Made by a program: the position numbers and the translations under genes. From Cyprinodon diabolis (lineage: Eukaryota; Chordata; Actinopteri; Cyprinodontiformes; Cyprinodontidae): a stretch of 64,000 nucleotides of DNA. The stretch's first letter is position 1; each line of letters opens with the position of its first letter. The stretch lies in assembly GCA_030533445.1 (NCBI GenBank), contig CM060064.1, forward strand, positions 25,927,126-25,991,125. Reading direction: 5' to 3'. Shown here piece after piece: positions 36,426-48,942 of this stretch. Under the pieces are notes generated by a model, which was given only the letters and a program-made list of their open reading frames with translations, was not told where the DNA came from and did not search any database.

Positions 36426-38742
36426 AAAATGGTTAGAAATAAATGATGAGCCATGACTGGTTTATTTTTTTTTAATATTTGAAACAAAAACAAAAAAAAT
36501 AAATGACCCTTATATATGTAAATTAAACACTACAAACACAGCATTAAATAGGTTAAAACACTATTTTAATAAAAAACCATATAACTGTAGGAGAAGAAAA
36601 TAAAAAAAAACTGCAAGACAAAGTGATAACACAAAATATGCTCTAAACAACAAAAAATATTAAAGTATTTTTTTATCTGTGAAGCGATTACATGGGAGAT
36701 TGAAGTGTGACCGCGTTAGAGAAAGAAAAACTGGATTAAGGAATAGGTTTACATTATGTTTACATTTCGTTTTGCCAGTCAGGGGAAGCTTTGCTAATGC
36801 AGTGTGACTCATTTTGGTAAAACAGACGAGTCGCTGTCTTTGCTCCTAGTTGCTGCACAGCGAGGCTGACTGACTGACTGACCAGCGGCGCTCTGTGCTT
36901 TAGAAGCGGGAGGGGCTCAGAGCTGCAGTTGCTTAAGACCCAGGATGATTGTTGCTGTTCACTCTTCACCTAAGTCTCAAACAACGCAAAATCACTAAAA
37001 ATAGTGACTATGTCACTAAATTCACAGCAGTGGTGAGACCAACCTTTAAAAAGAGTGTTAGCCCCTCCCATCACGGTCTGTTTCTTGAGGAGGAGGTTCT
37101 GAATTGCAGTCTTCATGAAAATTAAAATGCAACCTTAATAATACTGTTAGAGGACTGACGAGCTTGACAGATGAGAATCGTCCAACGCTGTTTTGACACC
37201 AGGTTTTGATGCTTATCCCTAAACCCTGACCGCTAAATATCCACATCGGGATTGGTCGTAGAACATTTCAAATCACTTTGCATCTGGTAATTATTTGTGG
37301 GCTAATTTCTTAATATAAAAATTAAAGAACTCAAATCAATCTCCTAATATAATTACTGCTCAACTAAACATGGGTACAAAATTATATTGGTCAGAGATAG
37401 TCAGATTCTCTAAGGAAATACTTTGTGTTTACTTCGAAAAAGCAATTATGTCTTTTATTTAATCAAAGGAATCCAAGCAGTTTTTGAATGTATAGAGGCT
37501 TTTCATTATACTTACTCCCTTCAAACATTAGTGGAGATAGTTGTGTAGATTTGAATCCTCTTTACTGTTTGGAAAAACTCTTGAAGCAAGTCAAATGCAT
37601 ATTTTCTTTAACTGCTAAGGATATTAGTAAGAAACGTATGAATGATTCATTTTAATCTTCACAGTTCTTTATTACTGTTCTTGCAATGAGATGCTTGACA
37701 TTGCATCTCATTGCAAGTCCATTGATTGTTTTTTTTAACAGGTTTTACTGAACATTCCTATTGAGAAGTAAAGAAAAAGCAAAATAAAATAAAAAAACAC
37801 AACAGAGCTAAATTTGAAAACATCAATATTACTTTAAATCTTGGGAACATGATGTCTAAATGTTTATGCCTGTCTCCTAAAATCTTGTATTTTTCTTACT
37901 ATTTTCTTTCATTGGTTTAGTGTTGGTATATCTGTCTTAAGCTATTTTTTATCGTTTTGTTTTTCAGTGTTAAAAGCATCATTATTAATTTGTGATCTTT
38001 TAACTTTCATTGCATTAAAAAAACTTTAATGTTTCTATTAACAGTAGCATATGCACCTAGACCTACGTTATTAAGCTAATAAAAAAAAATCTAAGTAGAT
38101 GTTGATTGATAGATTGATAGAAGCAAGTTGATTAATGAATCGACCAATGATTAATTAATAAGTAGCCATTAAATAAACAACCCCAAATCTTAGTTTTCTC
38201 TTTGAATCAAGATGATCATTTCATTAAGTTTACTGAACAAAAAGAAATGATAAATATGTTATGTAGAAAACTGATGGTTTGTAAACTATCAGTAAAAGAC
38301 AGGGTATATCCTTCTGATACGCTGTTAGACTATTTACCAATCCGTTTCAAGGAAGTGGATGCTAACTGTTATACAGCGTTTTTAATGTAATCCAGCATTC
38401 ACTGCTGAGACTTGGTGCGGCTGGCAGTGCCTTTACACAGGTGGTTGAATAGGTGCTATTGAAGTAATAACATTAAGATGTTTATGGAGGGTTGTTGTGT
38501 AAAACAGAACAAGTATAAAGTGCTTTCTACATTTTTTCCCAATTAAAGAGTGTCAATAATCCCAGGATCTGGATCAATTAATTCCTCCGCTCTGGCATTA
38601 CTTCTCTCGCAAATACAAGTTAACCTCTGCTTAAAAATGAACTGCAGCTCATGGTGGACTGCAGTTACATAACACTGAAAAAATCCCTTCTAAAAGGATT
38701 TCATGAATCAAATCAGATATAACAAATTTCAGTCTATTGAAC
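36426..38742. other. Probable intron, no exon supported
   Basis: AT-rich, with A-rich tracts. A GC-richer block at 36840-37250 gives short minus-strand frames (36760-36969, 37058-37246) with no recognisable domain and may be more hAT-derived sequence. Confidence 0.4.
37680..37717. repeat. Perfect 15-bp stem hairpin
   Basis: CTTGCAATGAGATGC at 37680-37694 and its exact reverse complement at 37703-37717, separated by 8 bases. Confidence 0.9.
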
Positions 38743-39830
38743 TAGGGACTTAATGTCTTCATCTGATGTTAGCATCGGTCCAATATTAGCCAAAAGACTA
38801 GGGCTGGGTACTGAACTTCGGTTCTTTTATGGTACCGACCGAAATGCTTCGGTTCTACAGAGTATCAAAACACCCCATTGTCTTTCGGTACCAAGTTTCG
38901 GTGATTGGCTGTAACACTTAACGTGATTGCGTCATCCAGGAAAAATACACAGGTGGCTCTGACGCGCGTTGGGCTGAGCTACTCTATCCTTTATTTGCCT
39001 TGCAGCTATATTTGCTGTGATCAGTGGGAATAAAGTAGTTTTATTATATTTACAAGTGGGATAATCCACCTGAAAACTTAATCAGTCCAGTCAGTTCATC
39101 CTGCCTTCCAATATTTCTGTCGGAGCCGCTCAGACCCCCACATACCAGCGGTGCGCTGTCAGTAGGATCCCATTCAACGGGCTTGTTTGTCAGACATGGT
39201 AATTTTTCTAAAGGAAAACTGCTAAGTAAAAAGGTCCTCACAATGTAACAGTGAATATTAGACACTGAATTTTTTTTTTTTATGTAAGAGGAAAAATGTA
39301 AATGGAAAAATCAGAGCTTAAAATAAAACTCAAGATTTGTACTTTTTTATGTTGTGTAATTTTCTTTTTCTTCGAATTGATATTATAAAACTGGTATCGA
39401 AAAAAGTAACGTTCAGGAACCGGTATCGAAGTGAAGGTATCGGTATTGGTACCGGAACCGAAAATTTTTGAACAATACCCAACCCTACAAAAGCCTAATG
39501 TCGAATTTATTGGCCGACATTTAAAATCTCTGATATTTTTATGTTGATAGAAACTCTCTGCTTCTGTTAAATTTTTGTTACTCACTGGTTAATTTTACAT
39601 GGATCAGTTGTTTGAACGCCTTTTGTTGTTGACTTTTGTTCCCTGTTTTAGTAATTATACTTGATCAAGCCTTTTCTAACATTCTACAGTATAAAATAAG
39701 TAATACAAGCTTTTATGATTTTAGCTAATATTGTATCGGGTCAAAAGTGGGTCGACCAATCCTCAAAGCTGCAATATCAGTGTCGTAAAGGAAATGTACA
39801 ATCTTTAATCGACTTTTTACATCCCTAGTT
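38743..39830. mobile_element. MITE (CTAGGGA...TCCCTAG ends) hosting a nested hAT
   Basis: The left end reads CTAGGGACTTAATGTC and the right end CTTTTTACATCCCTAG. Subterminal ATCGG/ATATTAGCC motifs are as in fish hAT MITEs. The copy is split by the element at 38799-39487. A related piece lies at 31075-31270. Confidence 0.5.
38799..39487 (+). mobile_element. hAT-type element, short deleted copy (TAGGGCTGGGTAC family)
   Basis: Termini are TAGGGCTGGGTACTGA and GAACAATACCCAACCCTA. The flanks are CAAAAGAC (38791-38798) and CAAAAGCC (39488-39495), a 7/8 match to a hAT duplication. It is the same family as 27461-28532 but lacks 397 bp of its middle, joined at a shared GTGG, and has 14 bp extra near the right end. 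Confidence 0.9.
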
Positions 39831-42800
39831 TAAAGGTATACAAGGTGTTTATAAACGTGTTTAAGAAGACATTTTAATTTGTATCTTTCAGAGCTTTTGC
39901 AGCATAAAGCAAAAAAACAAAAAACAAAAAAAACAACAACTTCTAATTACTTGCTAATCATTTAAAATATCCATTTTATGACAGTTTTTTAGTTGCGGAT
40001 AAATGGCAGTGGAGCAACAATTTCAATATCACTTAAGGCTGAGCAGCATATTAGGTTTTTGGAGTAGAAGCAGAACCTGTTGTGCAGCTCTGTACCCTGT
40101 CAGGATGATTCATCTGTCTTTTGGTGACCCTGATAAAGTTGCAGCAGGGATGAACACGGCCATCCATCTCAACGTCTTATCGGCTGGCATCCTGCTACTC
40201 CTAGTGTCTGTGTGTTTGTCTCTGAGGACTCTTTGAGTAGAGTTGTTCTGACTTAGTCACATGGATAGCCTTATCAACAGTTCGTCCTGACTGATGGACT
40301 GCAGAACAACACATTCATTGTTTTGCTTTCAAAGTGTAGCTGTGCATACAAACCCACCAGGAATTGCATTTCCACCAACCCTCAAATGTTAGTTGCTCTG
40401 TAATCATTTATCTCTGAACTCTGTGTGTGCGTGTGTATGTGGGTGTGTGTTTGTTTGTGTTTTATGTGTAATCAGCCCGAAGGGGGATTTGGGTCAGTGA
40501 GGCCAGACCATGAAGAGACAGAGCAGCAGGATACTACCACTGTATCTTCTCAGGCACACATGTCTGTCTTAATTCAGTATTAAGAATATGAACTTTTTGG
40601 TTTTAATTATCCTGAATGATAACTGCAGGAACCTGTCTCAGATACCAGGTTCCTCTTTGTTAACATTCTCTCAAATCAATGGCTGCTTATGCTTTCGACT
40701 ATTCTTTTTTTTGTCATTCCTCGTTTGTCGAGTCAATACAGTGCCTCTAGGTTCTCTGTGCTGGAAAACAACAAAATCACGACTGAATAAAGATCCATGA
40801 TAATCAGATTATTAATAAAATCTGGAAAAATGCAGTGCATTTTTGTATTTGTCTTGAGGAACATCCTTGCAGAGTCCTCTTTAACAGGCAACAGCAGATG
40901 TATGTGTTTTGGAGTGTGTGTCTACTAGGGCTGTTAAAAAAATGACTGCAGTGCAGAAGAAGTATTTAAAATCATAATTGTGGCTGCGATTTTTATTTAG
41001 GTTTTTCTCTGCACTTACCAGAAACACGCTATATAGATATACAAAACATGTTTGTAGTCAATGTCTAATTAAAACAAGAAACAAACATGTATTATCTGAA
41101 AATTGTCCTTTTTAACATAAAGTTAGAACTTCTATATACCAAATCTGTATTAAAATTTTTACTGGTACTCAAACACATCATAAAATTCCTGAGAATGCAC
41201 ACATTTGCAATTTTTAAAACCAAAGTGTGACAGCCGACCTATTTTAAGCATATCATCACCGTCCAGATGGCTGGAGGGAGAAACCCTGTGATTTGCTCTT
41301 TTTCAATTTAACATGACCAAACATTGATTGTCTCTGTGATTTTAAAAAATTGCTATCATACGAATAATATTATACATGGGATTATTTCTCCAGCCAAAGT
41401 CTTCTCCATCCTTAAACATCCAGATAATCAAATTGTATACATCCTTCTTCTAAGTCGGTGGTCATGTATCATATTGTTTATTGTTATTAGGATAAAAAAA
41501 TCAGATTTATTGTCTAAACTGCAAATTAGAATAAATTATGTTTTTTAGACCAAACATAAGCCTTCTACATGGTTGCCTTTTCTTTTTTTTTTTCTTAGCT
41601 CCATCAGTCCTTCTTTAAAATTCAAACCCACCACTATTGAAGAGTAACCCTACATCATGGTATTAGCTAGGCCATAATTATGTTGTCATTCACTCGACCA
41701 TTTTGATTTGCATTGAAGGTTGATGTGCATTGATTATTTTTCTCTGCAAATAACATTTTGTAGGTTGACCAAAAAAAACAGTTTTAGTTCCCTCCAATTA
41801 GAGGATTTTCTTACATATTTTCTGTGTCCTCTACTTGGTTTGGGGATAGTTGCAGACATTAATTCTTGTGACTTTCACGCAGCAGCTAATTTTTTTTCTT
41901 GTGAAAGCGCTAAGATTTGTCGAGTGCATTGGTAATAGTAGTAAATGTAGTAAATAAAATGCCTTGTTCAGATTAGATTTTAGCTCCAATCAATCACATA
42001 AACAAAATGGTCCTCAATAAATTATTAATTACTAATTTGTTTGCTTTGGTTTAATCAAGCATGCTCTATTTTGCAATGTCTCCCATGTGATTTGAGTTTC
42101 CACCCATTCTAAAGGTTGAACCCATATGCTTGTTATGAAACGTCCCTTTAGAGTTGCCTCTGAACTAAGTGGAGAAGTAATACTCTACTTTAGAAATGTG
42201 AATATGAATCAGATAAATAAGATTGGCTAATCTTTCAATTTCATATATTTCTTAAATGAACAGTGTGTAACTAATTTGGCTTTTTATTAGCAAGCATATT
42301 GCTTTCATAAATACACATTCTGCCAAAATCACATTAAAAGTTAAAGTGATCCCACAGTTTACAATTAGCTTCTTTATATATGCATAAGTGGCCACTCACC
42401 CAATTAAAAACACCATGTTGCTTTGTCACTTTTGTTCATGGCAGCCTCTATGAAGACGCGCTGTTGGTGGAACAGACTAAGGAAAGATGATCTCAGATCC
42501 TATTATTTGCTGTTGTCTTGTTGAAATGAAGTTTCTTCCATACTCCTTTTCCCAACGAGAGGTAAGAGAAAGTTGCCAAGAAAAGAGAAAGCAGTAATAA
42601 CTGACAGAAAACGAGCGTCTACATTGGCGTAGCTTTTACTAGTTGGAGGTAATTCAGGCTTTAGAGAGACAGAGGTTGCTTGCTTTCTGCTGGACAGGAA
42701 AAATAAATTTGGGTAAAAGTTAAGTTTATATTGGCGTTATTTTAGAAACAAGGCAGTGGAGTCCAGCAGCCACTCTGTCCTCCAAGCAGAAACAGCTAGT

Positions 42801-42869
42801 TTGTTAGCCTACACTGGACAGCACCATTCAAACAGTTATTGGTCACTCTAGGACAGTTGTAAATTTTTA
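39831..42869. other. Probable intron, no exon supported
   Basis: AT-rich. A possible MITE left end (CTAGGGCTGTTAAAA) is at 40925, without a partner. The segment 42250-42869 may belong to a larger repeat that includes the following hairpin. Frames at 40003-40236 and 40588-40800 show no domains. Confidence 0.4.
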
Positions 42870-43270
42870 TTTACTCGAAATAAAGTCATTTAGAATGTTT
42901 TTAGAGCATAAAATGTAGTGTATAGGATTTCCTAAAAGCGCGCGCCTGCGAGTTCACGAGTCTACGGAAACCGCGGCAGACCAAACCAGATGAAAGTGCG
43001 CATTCAGCTCGCAAAGAACTCATGCTCTTCCTCAACACTGAAGTCCTCAGACATTTTTCTTTCGTTGTTTCTTTCTTTGCACAGGTAAACAGCAAATTTC
43101 TTCTTCTACGCTTGCATTATCAAGAGCAGACGCTGAATGCGCACTTTCATCTGGTTTGGTCTGCCGCAGTTTCCGTAGGCTCGTGAACTCGCAGGCGCGC
43201 GCTTTTAGGAAATCCTATACACTACTGTTTATGCTCTAAAAACATTCTAAATGACTTTGTTTCGAGTAAA
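42870..43270. mobile_element. Foldback element: two 139-bp inverted arms, 123-bp loop
   Basis: Arm 42870-43008 and arm 43132-43270 are reverse complements with 5 mismatches in 139 positions by eye (about 96 percent). The arms include a CpG-rich stretch (AAAGCGCGCGCCTGCGAGTT). The high match means either a recent insertion or ongoing homogenisation. The sequence on to about 43535 ends GTGTACTATTCCTTTAA, a typical right end of a fish MITE, so the hairpin may be the core of a larger element. Confidence 0.85.
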
Positions 43271-45403
43271 TTATGGACGCTACCAACTCAGGACACTTGG
43301 AATACATTGAACGAGCAGTATGGAGGAATATTGACACGTTTTTTGTGGACTTTTATGGACCTTTCTGCCTCGGGCACCATAGACCTCCATCATTTGAATG
43401 TCACCAGACAGCAAGAAGCCTCCCAGATCTCCAGATGCATTTGAAATATCAAAAAAGTACTCCAGAGTGTTGTTCAGCATGGGGGTGAGTAGAAAATGAA
43501 GGCTAATCATGTTTTGGGTGTACTATTCCTTTAATGGCATCAGTAAAAAAAAAGATTCCGTATTGTTCTGTACCAGACAACTGAAGGGACAGTTGATATT
43601 GTGCTGGATGTTGACATTGTCACACCATCAATGTCATAAATGTGACAGGGTTGCCACTTTTTTACACTATGGCTTTCATAGTAATTATTATGTGCTTATT
43701 GGCAAGATTAATCCTCACACAACTAAAGGGTATTATCAAGGTTATGCAAAATGACTGTCTAGACCCAATTCCCCCCATGTCTGAGGGATTTGAATCTCTA
43801 TTTTGCACCTTGCTGCAACCGTTAACATCAAAGAATGAGCACAAAGCGTTTCTCAGCCATTTTGTTTGTTTGATCACCTGATTATTGAGAAGAATCAGCC
43901 AAATCTAAACAGGCCTTCTTTGTAAACCTGATATGATAAAACACTCACTTCCTGTGGCTTATACTTTCTTCATCACACTCATTGAAGTATGTTTCTTTGG
44001 GAGGGGTTCCTTCTGCACACTTTTAGCTCTCACTCCTCAAATGGTGAGAGTGACAGTGTATGTCACATGAAAGGTATTTGGTCTGTATTGGCAAGTATCT
44101 GCAAGCCTTACACACATTTGCTATAAGTTACAGACGAATGAAGTGGCTGTGTCCAGTCAATTTCTTTATAATTTGCAGTGTTTACGAAAATTCTTGTGAT
44201 TTTTCTCAAGTTAAATATTTTCTAAATACAGACAAGCTGAGGCAGGGGGCTGCCTGCGTGGCATGTATAACTTTGCTAGTTATTATACTTACAGATGCCC
44301 TGAAGCGCAATGCTCAAGTTTTATTCTCATCATTTTCAATTTTGAATTTTGTGCAAAAATAAAATGAGCACCCCAGGCACTTTAACAGTGTGTGAATTTA
44401 GTTGTGTTAAACCGGGGGCCTAAAGAGATGTAATAGGATGGAAAGAAAAAGGAAAATCCCTGACTTCTTAATAAGGCTGGGTATCTTAATAAGGCTAGAT
44501 TTAAGAGGATGGCCAGATTAGTCATGCCAGGAGCTCACAGTGGGTTTTACCTGAAGTCTTTAAGCTCAAGTTATTGCTGAACACTTTGAACGCACAATGG
44601 AAGCTTATTGAAGTTTATGTAGTGTGACGAGGGGTGTATGTGTGTGCGCATAGTGACATGGGCTATCGATCTCATGATGGAGCTGCTTAAATGAAATACT
44701 GTTATCACTAGCTCCATTTAGGAATGTGTGTGAGTTTATCTTCATGCATTGTGTGTATATTTAGATGTCATCCACTTATCGATTGTTCATACTGCGGCAA
44801 CCAAAAAACTATTAAATGTCAGTCTTTAACAGTAGGGCTTGAGACCAAAGCAGATAAAGTGACACAATATTGGTTTGCCATTATGTTTTCGTCCAGTGTT
44901 TTGTCTGTGTGAATACAAAGAACAGGAAGCAGAATATTTAAATGCAATGTTAAATGTTCTTCTGGTTGTATTTAATTGAATTCCATCTTTTTATTCATAG
45001 ATCCCATCATATTTTGTTTCACAGAGAGCAAATTACAGCCATTAACAGGCAGAATTCTGGAGACTGGAAAACCTTAAACAAGCATCCCTGAATACTGCAT
45101 TTAAATGGAGAGTTTAGAATTATTGTGAGAAAGATATAGGCTGGCCAGCTGAATAAGGCTCCATACTCTCTGGTTCAAATCAGACCAGACCAATCACAGC
45201 CTGGGAAGCTGGTCCATGATACAGAAGTGCTTTTCTGTAATCAAAACAGTCCAGGTTGGAGCTGCAAAGGATCAGTGTTTTAATGGTGCCCTTTATTATG
45301 TCCCACAAGAGTTGTTTATATGGTTAGAATGTCAACATTTGTATTCACACTTTGTCTATTGCGACGGAATATTAGGGCCAGGCTAAAGATTTTATTTTTC
45401 TTC
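43271..45403. other. Probable intron, no exon supported
   Basis: The frame at 43273-43488 begins at the edge of the hairpin and belongs to the repeat. The rest is AT-rich without recognisable genes. Confidence 0.4.
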
Positions 45404-46028
45404 TATTTCGAGAATAAAGCCGTAACGAAATAACGTTGTAACATTATGAATAAAAATAACAAGAATAAAGTCGTAAAATTATGAGAATAAAGTCTTAAAA
45501 TGATGAGAATAAAGTCTTAAAATGATGAGAATAAAGTCTTAAAATGTCGAGAATAAAGTCTTAAAATGACGAGAATAAAGTAATAAAATTATGAGAATAA
45601 AATCGTAATCTTACGAGAAAAAAGTCACAACGAAAATAGTCATAAAATTACAACAATAAAGTCGTAATGTTAGGAGAATAAAGTCCTACAATTATGAGAA
45701 ACAAGTTGTATTTCATGACAACTCTTACAAGAAGCACTTTGTACCCTAAAATGAGGAATGTCGAGCATTATGTGAAGTAATACTTTGAAATCTGTTTGAC
45801 AAATAAGGAAATCTTTTAGCACAGCACCAGCATGAAATTGGGCAGTTTGTCAAAGTGGACTCAGGTTGCTGTTTGCTGGTGCTGGTCGGCCGTCATGTGG
45901 TGGTTGGAGCTCGAAACTTCCTTTCTGAAACGGGTTGTTATATGATGACTTCATTCTCGTACTATTACAACTTAATTCTCGTAATGTCACGATTTATTCT
46001 CGTAATGTCAAGACTTTATTCTTGTAAT
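45404..46028. repeat. 22-bp tandem repeat array with an inverted array on the right
   Basis: From about 45404 to 45705 are some 12-14 units of a 22-bp motif (GAGAATAAAGTCTTAAAATGAT and variants). At 45944-46028 the same motif occurs in reverse complement (ATTCTCGTAATGTCA...). A 235-bp spacer, of different composition, lies between. The outer edges near 45372 (TTAGGGCCAGGC) and 46112 (CCACCCCTAGAA) resemble weak inverted ends. This matches a known type of vertebrate element with satellite-like inverted arms; class not assigned. Confidence 0.8.
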
Positions 46029-47884
46029 ATGAAAACACAAAACATAGACATTATACATACGGGGGGATGCCATGGCTGAGGCCTTTTTGTCCTGAAAGGT
46101 GCCACCCCTAGAATCCGGACAAAAAACAAAAGAAAAGGGATCATAGCGGGTAAGGGGAGGAGAACATTTTTTTTTCAAACTTTAGAGATTGCAAAAAAAC
46201 TCAGCACAGAAGCAACACTAATACATCACAACATCTTCTAGAGAGAATGGTGGAGATGGTATGAGGGGTTAAGGGAGAGGGTCAGAGGGCAGAGTATCAT
46301 GTTTACATTTGATCCAGGGTGAGTTGAGAACCTATAATTCAGTTTTGGAAGATATGTTAAAATAAGTTCCAAATGAAGACAAGACACATAGCTGAAGCAG
46401 GGCAGATAGGAGAGGGTGCAAGAGAGGGAGAAAAGCATCCTCCTCCACGTAGAGCTAGTCAGAAAAAAAAATGTGACACTCGTCTCAATTTAAAGAAAAA
46501 AGAAGCATTTCTTAACAAATCAAATAACACATTAAAAATGGCTAGCTAATTATACAGAATTTTTTAAAGCTCACCTTTGAAATCAGGCCCTAATCGCTCC
46601 TTTTCAGACTGATATGCTGTGTGTAAGTCAGTCTGGCTGGCTAAGAAAGGTTTAGTGTTGCAGAGGCTGGTTGTTGGCCAACCTTTATGGGATTGCTTAA
46701 ATGTTTATGAAAAAATAGGCTTGAAGAGGCAGTGTAGTGAATTGTTATTAGTGTAAAGGAGGAACAATATGGAGTCGATGCAATGCACATTGTAAAGATA
46801 CTCGTGCAACTCCTTTAAGTACATAGTAATAAGCCAACAAATGGGAAATATAGCTGGTTCAATATGCCTTCTTCTAATAAAAGCAATTAAGATGTTAGTG
46901 CTGCAGGTTTAGCTTTGTTTTCATTATGTTTTTTATTAGTCTTCCTTTTGACTTTTTAACAGTTTTTAGAATTTTATCGTTAGTCTTTTTAATTAAAAGG
47001 GGGCTGTCGAGAACCTGGCTAACTTTTATTCTGGTTTTATTGTACGCAAGTTTTGCATATATTAGAAAAGGAAAGGAAAAAAAGCATTGTTTAAAAATAT
47101 ATTAAAATCCCATTTTACCAAAAAACCAGAACAGACAATTGAACTCTTCATATTAGTTGTAAGAATTTAGTTCTGGATCTGAATTGCTGCCAGGAGCTTC
47201 GGAGCACACAGCTGGGGGGCATATATGCTCTGAAGCTTGATCCTGTTAACAATGCTGCTGGCCAGAACTGGGACCAAATACCAATCACAAGTTTCCAGAT
47301 GTCACCAAGGGACGTGGGGAGAGATATGGGAGTTTTTGACTTAATCTAGCTGGTGTAATCACACAGGACACAGACAACTGGATGTTGTAAGGGTGTGTGT
47401 GCATGCATGCAGTGCGTATCTTGTTTTATATGGTTACACACATTAGTAGTGGTCTTGTGGCCTGCAGCTCTGTTTCCTGTGTTCTGTGCTCTCTGTAAAC
47501 AGGAAGTAGGTCTCTGTCTTTCTGCCTGTTACTTTGTCCTTTCATATATCCTGTCTTTCCTTTATTCCTTAATTCATCTTCCTCTCCTGCATTCATTTGC
47601 TTATATACATTCTCTAGATATACAGACCCGCAAGCAGCATTAAATGTCTTGACGATGCAAAGCATTGCTGTGCAGCATCAGGACAGCACGCCACTGAGAA
47701 GTTAATGCAGAGTACTTTAATGACAGTTTATTTTTTTACGCATCTGAAATTTGTTCCCAAATCCTTGCTTAAAGAAGTTATTCTATGCTGCATGATGCCT
47801 ATTGCTATATTTTAGGTAGAAACATTTTCACTGTTGAAAAAATCTGAACAGAAAAACAACAATTAGTGCTACTTCTAAACAGGT
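46029..47884. other. Probable intron, no exon supported
   Basis: Mixed AT-rich sequence; a purine-rich block at about 46240-46440 gives a minus-strand frame without domains. TG-rich near 47391-47412. Confidence 0.4.
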
Positions 47885-48135
47885 TGTTGTTAATCGATTA
47901 ATCTGTTGATTGTTGTTTCAATGAATTGATTTATAATCAGAGAACAAAAGGTTCCGTTAAAGGATTTTTACAGAATTTAAACCAGGTTAAAACTATTTTT
48001 TTTTTTTTTTTTACCCCTGACGAGTTCTGGATAGAGCTATTTTAGATCTCCCAGTTAACAATTAATCGATTAATAAATTAGTTGACGATAATTAATTAAT
48101 CGTGTTTAATCCAATTAATTGTTTCAGTTCTAATA
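47885..48135. mobile_element. Diverged copy of the 4740 hAT MITE family
   Basis: It shares GTTAATCGATTAATCTGTTG, an ATAATCAGAGAACAAAAGG block, GAGTTCTGGATAGAGC and a right end ATTGTTTCAGTTCTAA with the element at 4740-5154. Terminal repeats are degraded and no target duplication is evident. Confidence 0.65.
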
Positions 48136-48396
48136 AAAAAAAAAAAAGTATATTTTCATGTAAGCTTCATTTTTAAGGGTAGACATTCATTTGCCTGATC
48201 AGTTAACTCTGATTAATGACTGGCTGCTAAAATGCAGAGGAAATAGATACTTTTATACTTATTAGGTATATAAAAACTAAGAATTACCACTAGTTTAGGG
48301 CCTTAAACACACAAACCAACAGAATGTTCTCGGATTTCTAATTTTCAGTTTATTGACAATTAGATAAACTTTGTGTATGACTCTTTGGATTCTTAA

Positions 48397-48938
48397 CCCC
48401 TAGAACCCTACGGACCCACCGGTGGGTCCAGCTGCTACGTGACCTCGTAATTTTAACAAACCCCCAGTATTGATGTAAAAAAACACATTTGGCACAGTTT
48501 GGTGACATTTTTGGATAAATGTGCCAAAATGGCCCCTCCGCCTAAGAAATTTCTCACTAATACCATTCTAAAATAAATATGATTCATCTGATTGAGTCCA
48601 AATTTGGTATATTTTTACACAACATTTAGATTTAAAAGTCTGTACTACTTTTTTTGTGCTATAAATAATATTTTGGTAGTGTTTTGCAATGTTTATTTCA
48701 AAGAAAATTTTGGCGAGGTTAAAAAAATGCAAAATATTTTGTATTTTGTCCCTAATATTTCAGGCAGGGTCAAAGCTACAATGGTGCTGTGACCAGAAAA
48801 CCATTCTATGACATCTTACCTTTACAGAGGTACCAAATGTTTCTTCTTAAATCTAATAGCTGTGAGGCTATAAGTGATTTACTTTTGTGTGTTTTTGTCA
48901 GGCAGAAATTTATTTATACCCCCTGAGGGTGTAAGAGG
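48397..48938. mobile_element. piggyBac-like MITE flanked by TTAA
   Basis: The flanks at 48393-48396 and 48939-48942 are both TTAA. The left end CCCCTAGAACCCTACGG and the right end (reverse complement CCTCTTACACCCTCAGG) agree at about 12 of 17 positions and start CC, as in piggyBac. A perfect 18-bp palindrome lies close to the left end. Confidence 0.7.
48412..48429. repeat. Perfect 18-bp palindrome near MITE left end
   Basis: GGACCCACCGGTGGGTCC is self-complementary with no spacer. The right end of the element has no equivalent. Confidence 0.95.
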
Positions 48939-48942
48939 TTAA

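Noticed and set aside
43273..43488. 71-residue frame beginning MDATNSGHLEYIERA
   Set aside because: Starts 3 bp after the 139-bp hairpin arm and lies in what appears to be the same MITE; no domain seen.
45404..45710. Regular repeats suggestive of a CRISPR array
   Set aside because: Units are contiguous 22-bp tandem repeats without unique spacers, in a vertebrate genome.
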